DNA of 64,000 bases from Caballeronia sp031450805 (GCF_031450805.1 NZ_JARTVY010000005.1:62001-126000); one strand, 5' to 3'; numbered from the stretch's first letter, positions 34,701-43,315 are shown. The notes: generated by a model not told the origin, from the letters alone. A program made the numbers and translations.

Positions 34701-36206
34701 ATGAAGATTCTGATCGCAGGATTCCAGCATGAAACGAACACCTTCGCGCCGACGAAGGCCACTTACCAGAGCTTCATTCAGGGCGAAGGCTTTCCGCCGA
34801 TGGCGCATGGCGCGGACGTGCTGAGCCTGCGTGACGTGAACGTGCCGGTCGGCGGCTTCATCCAGTGGGCCGAGGCGCACGGCCACGACTTGCTGCCGGT
34901 GATCTGGGCGGGCGCGAGCGCATCGGCGCATGTGACGACGGATGCGTACGAACGCATTGCGGGCGTCATCGTCGATCACGTGAGAAAAGGCGGTTTCGAT
35001 GCGATCTATCTCGATCTGCACGGCGCGATGGTGACCGAGCATCTGAACGACGGCGAGGGCGAGTTGCTCGCGCGCGTGCGAAGCATCGTCGGCGATGCGA
35101 TGCCGCTCGTCGTATCGCTCGATCTGCATGCGAACGTGACGTCGCGCATGGTCGAACTCGCCGATGTGCTCGTCGCCTATCGCACGTATCCGCATGTCGA
35201 TATGGCCGAGACCGGGCTGCGCGCGGGGCAATTGCTTGCGCGGCGCATCGCGCATGGCAGGCCGTTCGATCGCGCGATGCGCCGCGTGCCGTTCCTGATT
35301 CCGGTGAACGGCATGTGCACGCTCGCCGAGCCGGCGCGCGGCATGTACGCTGCCCTGGAAACGCTTGAGCACGATGTTATTTCGTTATCCTTTGCGCCGG
35401 GATTTCCGGCGTCCGACTTCGACGAATGCGGGCCCGTGTTGTGGGGCTATGCGCCCGATCGGCAATCGGCGGATCGTGCGGTCGATACGCTCTACACCCG
35501 GCTCGTCGATGAAGAAGCGCGCTGGGACGTGCCCTTCCTGTCGCCCGACGAAGCGGCCCGCGAAGCCATCGGCGCGAGCCGCGATGCGGGCGGCCCGGTC
35601 ATCATCGCGGATACGCAGGACAACCCCGGCGTGGGCGGCGATTCCAACACGATGGGCATGGTCCGCGCGCTGCTGCGCAACGGCGCGCGCGATGCCGCCG
35701 TAGGCGTCATCTGGGACGAGCATGCGGCGAAGGCCGCGCATCGGGCGGGCGTGGGTGCGCGCATCCGGCTTGCGCTCGGCGGCGGATCGAACGTGCCGGG
35801 CGACTCGCCGCTCGAAGGCGAATTCGAAGTCGAGCATCTCTCCGATGGCCGTTTCCGTTTCGACGGCCCCATGCTCAATGGCATGACCGGCGAACTCGGG
35901 CCGACCGCGTGCCTTCGTATCGAAGGGGTGCGTATCGCGGTGAGCAGCATCAAGATGCAGGTTTTCGATCGCAACCTCTTTCGCGTCGCGGGCATCGAAC
36001 CCGAGCGCATGAAGATTCTCGTGAATAAGAGTTCGGTGCATTTTCGAGCCGATTTCGAGCCGATCGCCACGCGCATTCTCGTGGCCAAGGCGCCCGGCCC
36101 GATGGCCGCCGATCCCGCCGATCTGCCGTGGCGCAAGCTCGATCCGCGTATGCGCGTGCGCCCGATGGGACCCACGTTGTCCGCGCTGCGCGCATCGGCT
36201 GCCTGA
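34701..36206 (+). CDS. M81 family metallopeptidase (MlrC-like)
   Basis: A 501-residue protein of normal MlrC size. The N-terminal IAGFQHETNTFAP and the putative zinc ligands Asp141 and His143 (SLDLHANVT) and His165 (YRTYPHVDMAE) are typical of this family, founded on the microcystin-degradation protein MlrC. GGPVIIADTQDNPGVGGDSN and the C-terminal NKSSVHFRADFEPIA are also conserved. Most members are not microcystin enzymes and their natural substrates are unknown, probably small amides or peptides. It is in an operon with an ACS-type MFS transporter and a Tat-exported hydrolase. Confidence 0.92.
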   Translation: MKILIAGFQHETNTFAPTKATYQSFIQGEGFPPMAHGADVLSLRDVNVPVGGFIQWAEAHGHDLLPVIWAGASASAHVTTDAYERIAGVIVDHVRKGGFDAIYLDLHGAMVTEHLNDGEGELLARVRSIVGDAMPLVVSLDLHANVTSRMVELADVLVAYRTYPHVDMAETGLRAGQLLARRIAHGRPFDRAMRRVPFLIPVNGMCTLAEPARGMYAALETLEHDVISLSFAPGFPASDFDECGPVLWGYAPDRQSADRAVDTLYTRLVDEEARWDVPFLSPDEAAREAIGASRDAGGPVIIADTQDNPGVGGDSNTMGMVRALLRNGARDAAVGVIWDEHAAKAAHRAGVGARIRLALGGGSNVPGDSPLEGEFEVEHLSDGRFRFDGPMLNGMTGELGPTACLRIEGVRIAVSSIKMQVFDRNLFRVAGIEPERMKILVNKSSVHFRADFEPIATRILVAKAPGPMAADPADLPWRKLDPRMRVRPMGPTLSALRASAA

Positions 36207-36243
36207 AACAAGTTAGCGTCACTAACAAAAAAGGAGTCTTGGA

Positions 36244-37275
36244 ATGACGGAAAACATCAATGCATGGCGCCGCCGCTTCCTCGGCACGACCATCTCGAGC
36301 GTCGGCGCGATGCACCTCGGCTTGAGCGATTTCGCGCGTGCGCAGACCTCGAAACCGGCGCGTGCGTCATCGTCGGCGGGCTTCGCCGACATACGCCAGA
36401 TCGATGCCGGCGTGCTCAACGTGGGATACGCGCAAGCGGGTCCGGCGAACGGTCCCGTCGTGATCCTGCTGCACGGCTGGCCGTACGACATCTACAGCTT
36501 CGCCGACGTGACGCCGCTGCTGACAGCGCAGGGTTATCGCGTGATCGTGCCGTATCTGCGCGGCTACGGCCCGACGCGCTTCCTGTCCGCCGACACTCCG
36601 CGCAACGGTCAGCAGGCGGTCGTCGCGGTGGACATCATCGCGCTGATGGATGCGCTCGAAATCCAGCAGGCCACGTTCGGCGCGTTCGACTGGGGCGCGC
36701 GCACCGCGAACATCATCGCGGCGCTGTGGCCAGAGCGCGTGAAGTCGATGGTATCGGTCAGCGGCTATCTGATCGGCAGTCAGAAGGCGAATCAGGCGCC
36801 GCTGCCGCCCAAAGCCGAGCTCGCGTGGTGGTATCAGTTCTATTTCGCGACCGAGCGCGGGCAAGCGGGCTACGAGGCGAATCGTCAGGGCTTCAACAAG
36901 CTCATCTGGCAACTCGCGTCGCCCAAATGGGATTTCGATGACGCGACCTACGACCGCTCCGCCCGCGCCTTCGAGAATCCGGACCATGTCGCGGTGGTGA
37001 TCCATAACTATCGCTGGCGCCTCGGTCTCGTGCAGGGTGAGCCGCAATACGACGCGCTCGAGCAGCGTCTCGCCAGCGCCCCGGCGATCAGCGTGCCGAC
37101 CATCACGATGGAAGGCGATGCCAACGGCGCGCCGCATCCCGACCCGTCCGCTTATGCGAAGAAGTTCACGGGCAAGTACAGGCATCGCAATGTGTCGGGA
37201 GGCATCGGGCACAACCTGCCGCAGGAAGCGCCGAAGGCGTTCGCGGATGCGGTGATCGAGGCCGATCACATGTGA
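36244..37275 (+). CDS. Tat-exported alpha/beta hydrolase, epoxide hydrolase/dehalogenase-like
   Basis: A 343-residue protein with a twin-arginine signal (Arg9-Arg10-Arg11, then FLG and a hydrophobic stretch), implying periplasmic location after folding. The hydrolase core has the oxyanion motif LLHGWP at 75-80, the nucleophile elbow FGAFDWGAR (Asp149), and a late His in GGIGHNLPQE. An Asp nucleophile followed by Trp-Gly is the epoxide-hydrolase/haloalkane-dehalogenase pattern, but the usual His before Asp (HDWG) is Phe here. A ribosome-binding site AAGGAG precedes the ATG. It is the third gene after MFS and M81, 37 bp downstream. Confidence 0.88.
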   Translation: MTENINAWRRRFLGTTISSVGAMHLGLSDFARAQTSKPARASSSAGFADIRQIDAGVLNVGYAQAGPANGPVVILLHGWPYDIYSFADVTPLLTAQGYRVIVPYLRGYGPTRFLSADTPRNGQQAVVAVDIIALMDALEIQQATFGAFDWGARTANIIAALWPERVKSMVSVSGYLIGSQKANQAPLPPKAELAWWYQFYFATERGQAGYEANRQGFNKLIWQLASPKWDFDDATYDRSARAFENPDHVAVVIHNYRWRLGLVQGEPQYDALEQRLASAPAISVPTITMEGDANGAPHPDPSAYAKKFTGKYRHRNVSGGIGHNLPQEAPKAFADAVIEADHM

Positions 37276-37377
37276 AATCGCGCGTCCGAGCGGGACTGTG
37301 CCATTCGGAAAAAATGACTTGGTATTTGTTTCCGATGTGCGAGTGCCGCGCCGGTCCCGCGATCGGCCCGAACGCAA

Positions 37378-37408
37378 ACTTGAGTGAAGCCCTTAATATC
37401 ACTCAAGT
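37378..37408. repeat. 10-bp perfect inverted repeat (terminator or operator)
   Basis: ACTTGAGTGA at 37378-37387 is mirrored by TCACTCAAGT at 37399-37408, with an 11-base spacer. It lies about 100 bp after the hydrolase stop and 200 bp before the glycoside hydrolase start. There is no T-run, only ATTAATTA-like sequence afterwards, so a dimeric-regulator operator is as likely as a terminator. Confidence 0.6.
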
Positions 37409-37539
37409 ATTAATTACTAGTTACAACGTTTGTATCCGCAAACGTTTCCCGTTAGGGGCGATATGTGAGCAAATGTTTCGCGCGAGTATGTCGTGCGAAA
37501 GTTTTCGACTTATTTTCAGACGTAAAAAAGTGTAACGAC

Positions 37540-37602
37540 GACAGGTAAAAAGGAAATCAATATAGTTCAGATCATTGAACTTAACGGTCCTCCTTACCTG
37601 TC
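37540..37602 (+). promoter_or_regulatory. Nested leader hairpin ending at the start codon of the glycoside hydrolase
   Basis: GACAGGTAA (37540-37548) pairs with TTACCTGTC (37594-37602), which ends exactly one base before the ATG. The stem extends past an aa/cc internal loop through AGGA (37551-37554) and TCCT (37588-37591), giving 13 base pairs. Inside it lies a second inverted repeat, AGTTCA (37564-37569) with TGAACT (37576-37581). The bases before the ATG read CCTCCTTA, the complement of a Shine-Dalgarno sequence, so the start has no normal ribosome-binding site; the only AGGA upstream is in the paired arm. Confidence 0.65.
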
Positions 37603-38997
37603 ATGAAAAACGCAGAAAAACACGGTCGGCAAGCATTACCTGATTCATTGACGGATGCGCCCGTCACGCGCCGCAAGTTTTTGTCCTTATTGATGGCCGG
37701 CGCTGGCGGTGCGGCCTTGTCTGCCTGTGGTGGCGGTTTCGATTCCGCATCCGATGGCTCGGGCAGCGTCGTCAACGGCGTGGCGAAGGCGAGCACGGTG
37801 TCGCTTTCCGGTGCCACGATTCCGCCGGCCGCATCCATCACCGATAGCACGGGCACGGTGTGGACGCTGGTGGGCGGCCGGGTGATGAAAAACGGCGTGG
37901 GCGTGTCGACCGGTTCGAGCGTCGCGCAGGCGCTGATCCTGTACTTCAACGGCATCATCTACGCGCAGAATTCCAGCGGCGTCTGGTATCAGAACGGCTC
38001 GCCGTGGAAAAACATCGGCACGACCGATCCGCGCAACGTGGTCAAGCCGTCGAACACGTCGCTGTTCTACGGCATCAACGGTCACATGGCCTGGGGCTCG
38101 GGCATCTACTACACGATGACCGCCGAGCAGCAACTCGCCATCCTCAAGGACCTCGGCGTGACGATGTATCGTTGCGACACGGCCGACGCCGGCATGTCGA
38201 CGACGCTTGCCATGGCGCTGCGCGGCTGCTTCGCGGGCAGCGGTGTCGGCATCATGCCCGTGCTCAATCCGCGTTCGGCGGACTGGAACCCGACCGGCAC
38301 GGAAGCCGCTGCCTATTCGCTCGGCTATGACCTCGCCGTGCGCTGCACGCAGCCGCTGAAGGGCCTCGTCACGCATATCGAATGCGGTAACGAACTGGAT
38401 ACCATCGGCTTGCAGATCGGTGGCGACGGCAGTCAGACATCGGACTGGAGCCCGTCGCAGTGGCCGGCGTTCCGTGGCGTGATTCGCGGCATGATCGCGG
38501 GCGTCAAGGCGGTCGATCCGACCATCAAGTGCGGCGTGAACGTCGGCATTCCGATGGCGTATCGCGCGCTGCAAATGCTGTGGAACGGCATTTCGCCAAA
38601 CGGCACGGCAACGGGCGTGTCGGGCGCGGCATCGCTGCAGTGGGACTACACGACGTATCACTGGTATCACAGCTCGGGCAAGATCGAGTGCGCGGGTCGC
38701 AACAACGCATGCATCAACGTGCTGCAAGTGCTGAAGGACTCGTTCAACGTGCCGATCTGGCTGACGGAATGGGGCTGGTCCGGCTCGGCGGATTCGCCGG
38801 CGGCGCAATCGGCCTATGTGCAGGAAACGATGGCGTCGTATTACGCGATCAAGGACAAGTACAACCTGGAATGCGTGATGATGTACGCGGTCATCGATCC
38901 GAATTACGGGCTGATTCAGGCCGATGGCGTGACGAAGAATCCGGCGTACGCGACGTTCAGGAACTTCATCGCGGCGAATCCGGTACCGGCGGTTTGA
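37603..38997 (+). CDS. Tat-dependent lipoprotein glycoside hydrolase (clan GH-A type, PslG/GH39-like)
   Basis: A 464-residue protein. Twin arginines at 23-24 (TRRKFLS) precede a hydrophobic stretch and a lipobox ending at Cys42 (LSAC), so it should be a Tat-exported lipoprotein. Residues about 84-136 (VWTLVGGRVMKNGVGV, LYFNGIIYAQNSSGVWY) form a small domain often found in front of bacterial cellulase-like enzymes. The catalytic part starts near FYGINGHMAW; likely acid/base is Glu264 (ECGNELD) and nucleophile Glu389 (LTEWGWSG), the clan-A spacing. The substrate is probably an extracellular polysaccharide; PslG-like enzymes cut biofilm polysaccharide. No polysaccharide synthesis genes adjoin it. 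The family assignment is by motif only. Confidence 0.75.
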   Translation: MKNAEKHGRQALPDSLTDAPVTRRKFLSLLMAGAGGAALSACGGGFDSASDGSGSVVNGVAKASTVSLSGATIPPAASITDSTGTVWTLVGGRVMKNGVGVSTGSSVAQALILYFNGIIYAQNSSGVWYQNGSPWKNIGTTDPRNVVKPSNTSLFYGINGHMAWGSGIYYTMTAEQQLAILKDLGVTMYRCDTADAGMSTTLAMALRGCFAGSGVGIMPVLNPRSADWNPTGTEAAAYSLGYDLAVRCTQPLKGLVTHIECGNELDTIGLQIGGDGSQTSDWSPSQWPAFRGVIRGMIAGVKAVDPTIKCGVNVGIPMAYRALQMLWNGISPNGTATGVSGAASLQWDYTTYHWYHSSGKIECAGRNNACINVLQVLKDSFNVPIWLTEWGWSGSADSPAAQSAYVQETMASYYAIKDKYNLECVMMYAVIDPNYGLIQADGVTKNPAYATFRNFIAANPVPAV

Positions 38998-39073
38998 AGA
39001 AGGCGATGCGCCTTCGGGCCGCAAGGTCATCCGGCATAATGCATCGACCAATACGAACCATGTCGAGGTGTCG

Positions 39074-39835
39074 ATGCTGCTGTCTGAACAGAACGTACTC
39101 GTGACCGGTGGCGCGCGCGGCCTGGGTGCGGCAATCGTCGAAGCGCTCGCACGCGAAGGCGCGGGCGTCGTCGTGAATTATCGCCGCAGCCAGAACGAGG
39201 CCGTGGCGCTGGCGGAGCGGCTCGGTCCGCGCGTCGTGGCCGTGCAGGCGGACGTCACGGATGCGTCTTCCGTTGCGCGCCTCTTCGACGAGGCGCGCGC
39301 ACAAACCGGCCGGCCGGTGCATGCCGTCGTGAACAACGCACTCGCCGATTTCAGCTTCGATGGCGATGCGCGTCCGAAAATCGGCGACATCGCATGGACG
39401 CGCTTTCAGCAGCAGATCGACGGGGCGCTCAAGGGTGCGCTCAATACCATTCAGGCCGCATTGCCCGATATGCGCGCCGCCGGCTTCGGCCGCATTGTGA
39501 ACGTGGGCACGAATCTCTTCCAGAACCCGGTCGTCCCGTATCACGATTACACGGCGGCGAAAGCGGCGTTGCTGGCGTTGACGAGAACCGCATCGAACGA
39601 TCTGGGTCCGGACGGCATCACCGTGAACATGGTGTCGGGCGGCCTGTTGCGCACGACCGATGCGAGCAGCGCGACGCCGGAGGCCGTCTTCGACATGGTC
39701 GCCGGGTTCACGCCGCTGCGCCGCGTCACCACCCCGGCCGAATTCGCCGACGCCGTGCTGTTCTTCCTCTCGCCGTGGGCGCGTGCGGTGACGGGTCAGA
39801 ACCTCGTCGTCGACGGGGGACTGGTCAAGGGCTGA
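39074..39835 (+). CDS. SDR family oxidoreductase (FabG-like)
   Basis: A 253-residue short-chain dehydrogenase with TGGARGLG near residue 12, NNALADFSFDGDARP and active-site YHDYTAAKAALLAL. The position that usually carries the catalytic Ser reads NVGTNLFQNP, so Thr may replace it. The ATG at 39074 has GAGG five bases upstream; a GTG at 39068 overlaps that site and is less likely. The gene stands alone and converges with the GH13 gene, 7 bp between the stops. Substrate unknown. Confidence 0.87.
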   Translation: MLLSEQNVLVTGGARGLGAAIVEALAREGAGVVVNYRRSQNEAVALAERLGPRVVAVQADVTDASSVARLFDEARAQTGRPVHAVVNNALADFSFDGDARPKIGDIAWTRFQQQIDGALKGALNTIQAALPDMRAAGFGRIVNVGTNLFQNPVVPYHDYTAAKAALLALTRTASNDLGPDGITVNMVSGGLLRTTDASSATPEAVFDMVAGFTPLRRVTTPAEFADAVLFFLSPWARAVTGQNLVVDGGLVKG

Positions 39836-39842
39836 CGCAACG

Positions 39843-41507
39843 TCAGACCTCGCTTCGCTTCAACAGATAGTCGAGCCCGCCCACGCGATACCAGCGATAA
39901 CCGAACGGTTCCAGCACGACACTGTGCTGGCCGTTGGCGTTGCCTTCACTGTGATCGTCGGAGAGCAGGTTGACGAGCCTGCCGCTTTCCGCCGCCGCCG
40001 GGCCGACGCGGAACTTGACCGTGCACGCGGCCGCGCCGAAGTTGTGCAGGCACACTACCGAGTTGTTGCGCCAGTCGTAGCGCAGCGCGAGCACGTCGTC
40101 ACGCGACGTGCGGAGAATCGCGAAGTCGCCCCAGCTGATTTCGGGTACTTCCTTGCGCATGCGGATCATGCGCTCCATCCAGTTCAGGAGCGAATCCGGG
40201 TCCCTTCGCTGGCTCGCGACATTCACGCGCTCATAACCATACGGTCCGCCTGAAATCACCGGGCTGACCGGGCGCCCATGCTTCGTGAAGCCGGCGTGCG
40301 GCTCGGTCGACCACTGCATCGGCGTTCGCAGGCTTTCACGTTCCGGCAGGCGCAGATTGTCGCCCATGCCGATTTCATCGCCGTAACGCACAACCGGCGT
40401 TCCCGGCAGCGTGAACATCAGGCTGTATGCAAGCTCCAGACGGTGACGGTCGCCATCGAGCATCGGCGCAAGACGGCGGCGGATGCCGCGTTCGTAAAGC
40501 TGCATCGACGGGTCGGGGCCGAACGCGGCGAATACCGTCTCGCGCTCTTTCGGCGACAAGCGGCCGAGATCGAGTTCGTCGTGGTTGCGCAGAAAGACGC
40601 CCCATTGCGCAGTCGATGCACGCGACCTGGTCGCTTCGAGCGCTTTGCGCAGCGGCGCGGTATCGGCGCTCGCGAGCGCGTAGAACGTATTCTGATTGAC
40701 CTGAAAGTTGAACATCATCTGCAGCCGCTCGCCGGCATCGCCGAAGTACTGCATGTCGGTGTGAGGCAGCACGTTGGCTTCCGCGAGAATGGTCGCGTCG
40801 CCTTCGCGCCACTGCAGGAACTCGCGGAACATGCGCAGCATGTCGTACTGCTGCGCGGGCTTCTTCACTTGCGCACCCTTGGTGGCGATGACGAACGGCA
40901 CCGCGTCCATGCGGAACCCCGAGACGCCGAGCTGAAGCCAGAAGCCCATGATCTTCAGCAGTTCGGCCTGCACGTGCGGATTCGCGGTGTTCAGGTCGGG
41001 CTGGAAGTCGTAGAAGCGGTGGAAGTACCACATGGCCGCTTGCTTGTCGTAGGTCCAGGTGGACTTCTGCACGCCGGGAAAGACCACGCCGTCGTCCGCG
41101 CCGACCGGCCGCTTCTTCGACCATACATACCAGTCGCGATACCTGGAGTGCTCGTCGCGCCGCGCTTCCCTGAACCACGGATGCTGATCCGACGTGTGAT
41201 TCACGACGAGGTCGATCAGCACGCGCAGGCCGCGCTGACGGCACGCGTGAGTGAATTCCGCGAAGTCGCCGAGCGTGCCGTAGCGCGGGTCGACGTTGTA
41301 GTAGTCGGAGATGTCGTAGCCGTTGTCGCGGCCGGGCGATGGCTGGAAGGGCATCAGCCAGATGGTGGTGATGCCGAGGCCCTGAAGATAGTCGAGCCGG
41401 CGCAGCAAGCCCTGAAAATCGCCGACGCCGTCGCCGTTCGCATCCATGAACGCGCCGACGGACAGGCAGTAGATGACCGCGTTCTTGTACCAGAGATCGT
41501 TGAGCAT
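39843..41507 (-). CDS. GH13 alpha-glucosidase/trehalose-synthase-like enzyme
   Basis: A 554-residue TIM-barrel GH13 enzyme with all four conserved regions: DLVVNH (99-104), GFRMDAV with nucleophile Asp201, LAEAN with acid Glu243, and RNHDE with Asp310. The start (LWYKNAVIYCLSVGAFMDAN) and the DNGYDISDYY segment resemble trehalose synthase (maltose to trehalose, GH13_16), and the C-terminal beta-domain is present. Trehalose synthases of this clade are often fused to or beside a maltokinase; neither is present, and an alpha-glucosidase activity is equally possible. It is monocistronic, divergent from the DUF4142 gene. Confidence 0.88.
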   Translation of the reverse strand: MLNDLWYKNAVIYCLSVGAFMDANGDGVGDFQGLLRRLDYLQGLGITTIWLMPFQPSPGRDNGYDISDYYNVDPRYGTLGDFAEFTHACRQRGLRVLIDLVVNHTSDQHPWFREARRDEHSRYRDWYVWSKKRPVGADDGVVFPGVQKSTWTYDKQAAMWYFHRFYDFQPDLNTANPHVQAELLKIMGFWLQLGVSGFRMDAVPFVIATKGAQVKKPAQQYDMLRMFREFLQWREGDATILAEANVLPHTDMQYFGDAGERLQMMFNFQVNQNTFYALASADTAPLRKALEATRSRASTAQWGVFLRNHDELDLGRLSPKERETVFAAFGPDPSMQLYERGIRRRLAPMLDGDRHRLELAYSLMFTLPGTPVVRYGDEIGMGDNLRLPERESLRTPMQWSTEPHAGFTKHGRPVSPVISGGPYGYERVNVASQRRDPDSLLNWMERMIRMRKEVPEISWGDFAILRTSRDDVLALRYDWRNNSVVCLHNFGAAACTVKFRVGPAAAESGRLVNLLSDDHSEGNANGQHSVVLEPFGYRWYRVGGLDYLLKRSEV

Positions 41508-41639
41508 GCGCTTTGATCGAGGCCCGGTTCGTGTGCGTCCGAGTGTAACCGTGATTCATCCGGGCGGGCAATGCGGGAACGCGCGGCTTTTACGTGACAT
41601 CCAATGCCGTGTCTGCCACTTCATCCGAGGAGAGGTCAT

Positions 41640-42173
41640 ATGAAAAGCATTCATTTCGCGCTCGCGGCGGCGCTCGCGTGGACGAGCATCGCGTGCCATG
41701 CGCAAGGAGCGGCGCCGACCGATCCGCAGATCGCGGCGATCGTCGTGACCGGCAATCAGGTCGATATCGACGCGGGCAAGCTCGCGGGCGACAGAACGAA
41801 ATCGAAGGACGTGAAGGCATTCGCGCATCAGATGGTCACGGATCACACCGCTGTCAACAAGGCCGCGACCGACCTGGTGAAAAAGCTCGGCGTGACGCCG
41901 GAAGACAACGCGACGAGCCAGAGCCTCAAACAGGGCGGCGACATGAACATCGCCAGACTGAAGGGCGTGTCGGGGGCGAGTTTCGACAAGGCGTATATCG
42001 ATCACGAGGTCGCCTATCATGAAAGCGTGCTCGATGCGCTCGACAAGACGCTCATCCCGAACGCGAAGAACGCAGAACTGAAGGCGCTGCTCGTGAAGGT
42101 GCGGCCGGCGTTCGTGGCCCATCTCCAACACGCGCGGCACGTGCAGGCGGAACTCGCGAAGAACGGTGCGTGA
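41640..42173 (+). CDS. Exported DUF4142 protein
   Basis: A 177-residue protein with a signal peptide (MKSIHFALAAALAWTSIAC, cleavage near HAQGA) and a four-helix DUF4142 domain: VKAFAHQMVTDHTAVNKAAT, then FDKAYIDHEVAYHESVLDAL and a C-terminal AHLQHARHVQAELAK. The pattern of His and acidic residues resembles ferritin-like bundles and might bind metal, but the family's function is unknown. GAGGAGAGG upstream fixes the start. It is followed one base after its stop by a cupredoxin gene and then a sigma factor, a three-gene operon. Confidence 0.9.
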   Translation: MKSIHFALAAALAWTSIACHAQGAAPTDPQIAAIVVTGNQVDIDAGKLAGDRTKSKDVKAFAHQMVTDHTAVNKAATDLVKKLGVTPEDNATSQSLKQGGDMNIARLKGVSGASFDKAYIDHEVAYHESVLDALDKTLIPNAKNAELKALLVKVRPAFVAHLQHARHVQAELAKNGA

Positions 42174-42174
42174 C

Positions 42175-42492
42175 ATGCGCCTGCTGATCTTGCTGATCTT
42201 GCTGATGAGCGCGCTCGTGCTGCCGGCCGATGCTATCGCGGCGACGCATGTCGTCGTGATCGAAGGCATGCGTTTCGATCCGCCTGCATTGACGGTGGCG
42301 CGCGGCGATCGCGTGGTGTGGATCAACAAGGACCTGTTACCGCATACCGCGACCGCCGACGCGAAGGCGTTCGATTCGCACGACATCGCGGCGAACGCTT
42401 CGTGGAGCTATGTGGCGCGCGATGCGGGACATTATGCGTATTCCTGCGCGCTGCATCCCGCGATGCACGCGGTCCTCGACGTACGGCAATGA
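42175..42492 (+). CDS. Cupredoxin (plastocyanin-like type I copper protein)
   Basis: A 105-residue periplasmic protein with signal peptide (cleavage near ADAIAA). The type I copper ligands are all visible: His57 (LLPHTATA) and Cys91, His94 and Met97 in YSCALHPAMH. FDPPALTVARGDRVVWINKD is the usual cupredoxin first half. It could carry electrons or buffer copper in the periplasm. It starts one base after the DUF4142 stop and overlaps the sigma factor start by four bases (ATGA). Confidence 0.9.
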   Translation: MRLLILLILLMSALVLPADAIAATHVVVIEGMRFDPPALTVARGDRVVWINKDLLPHTATADAKAFDSHDIAANASWSYVARDAGHYAYSCALHPAMHAVLDVRQ

Positions 42493-43175
42493 CGACGATG
42501 ATTCCGGCGACAGACAGCACCAACGACGAACTCGCCATGGCGCGGCGCATCGTGGCGGGCGACCGCGCCGCGTTCGAAACGATGATGCGGCGGCATAACC
42601 GCCGGCTATATCGGCTCGCGCGCGCGACCTTGCGCAACGATGCCGAAGCCGAAGACGCGCTGCAGGATGCGTATCTGCACGCGTATCGATCGATGAACCA
42701 GTTTCGCGGCGATGCGCAGTTGTTCACGTGGCTCTCGCGCCTCGTCCTGAACGAATGCTTCGCGCGATTGCGGCGTTCGTCGCGTCGTCAGAATGTGATT
42801 CCTATCGTGGATGCGCCCGACTTCATCGACCATGCCGATACCGCACGCACGCGCGACGATGCCCCCGACGAGGCGCTGGCGCGTGCGCAAGTGCGCGCGT
42901 TGCTCGAACGCAAGCTCGATGAATTGCCGGAACTGTTCCGCGTCGTGTTCGTGCTGCGATCGATCGAGGAGATGAGTGTCGAGGAGACCGCGCAGTGTCT
43001 GAACATTCCCGAAGCGACGGTGCGCAGCCGGCATTTTCGGGCGCGCAGCCTGTTGCGCGAATCGCTTGCGCAGGCCTTCGATCTCGCCGAGCGCGATGTG
43101 TTCGAATTCGGCGGATCGCGTTGCGATCGCATCGTTGCGAACGTCTTTTTCAAGCTATTTGGTGGCGCCTCATAG
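42489..43175 (+). CDS. ECF-type RNA polymerase sigma factor
   Basis: A 228-residue sigma-70 family protein of the ECF class. Region 2 is seen in DRAAFETMMRRHNRRLYRLA and AEDALQDAYLHAYRSMNQF; region 4 in LPELFRVVFVLRSIEEMSVEE and IPEATVRSRHFRARSLL. Its start codon overlaps the cupredoxin stop (ATGA), indicating translational coupling. No anti-sigma gene follows; instead the manganese riboswitch begins within 20 bp. ECF factors usually control their own operon, so it probably transcribes the DUF4142-cupredoxin genes; that is inference. Confidence 0.93.
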   Translation: MTTMIPATDSTNDELAMARRIVAGDRAAFETMMRRHNRRLYRLARATLRNDAEAEDALQDAYLHAYRSMNQFRGDAQLFTWLSRLVLNECFARLRRSSRRQNVIPIVDAPDFIDHADTARTRDDAPDEALARAQVRALLERKLDELPELFRVVFVLRSIEEMSVEETAQCLNIPEATVRSRHFRARSLLRESLAQAFDLAERDVFEFGGSRCDRIVANVFFKLFGGAS

Positions 43176-43189
43176 CAATCATGCCGTGT

Positions 43190-43315
43190 TAAGCTTTCGC
43201 TTCTCGCTGGGGAGTAGCCGGCTTTCCGTCACACGGAAAGCGCTCATGTCAACACACTCGGTCCATCCATTCGGATCGTGGCATGAGCAGCCATCAAAGG
43301 TTGGCAAGACCATCG
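43190..43315 (+). ncRNA. yybP-ykoY manganese riboswitch
   Basis: The leader of mntP contains the hallmark blocks of this class in order: GGGGAGTAGCC at 43209-43219, ATGTCAACA around 43246-43254 and GGCAAGACC at 43303-43311, separated by a hairpin (CTTTCCGT...ACGGAAAG). The riboswitch is known to sense Mn2+ and to switch on mntP in other proteobacteria. It lies directly after the sigma factor gene and 70 bp before mntP. I could not resolve the full P1 pairing by eye. Confidence 0.87.

Larger units (their letters stand above)
37276..37602. other. AT-rich intergenic region with several inverted repeats
   Basis: About 330 bp with no gene and clearly lower GC than both sides, especially after 37380. 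It contains a 10-bp inverted repeat (37378-37408) and a nested hairpin abutting the next start codon (37540-37602), listed separately. The AT-rich tract around 37405-37445 is a likely promoter region for the glycoside hydrolase gene, but I could not assign a clean -35/-10 pair. Confidence 0.7.
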
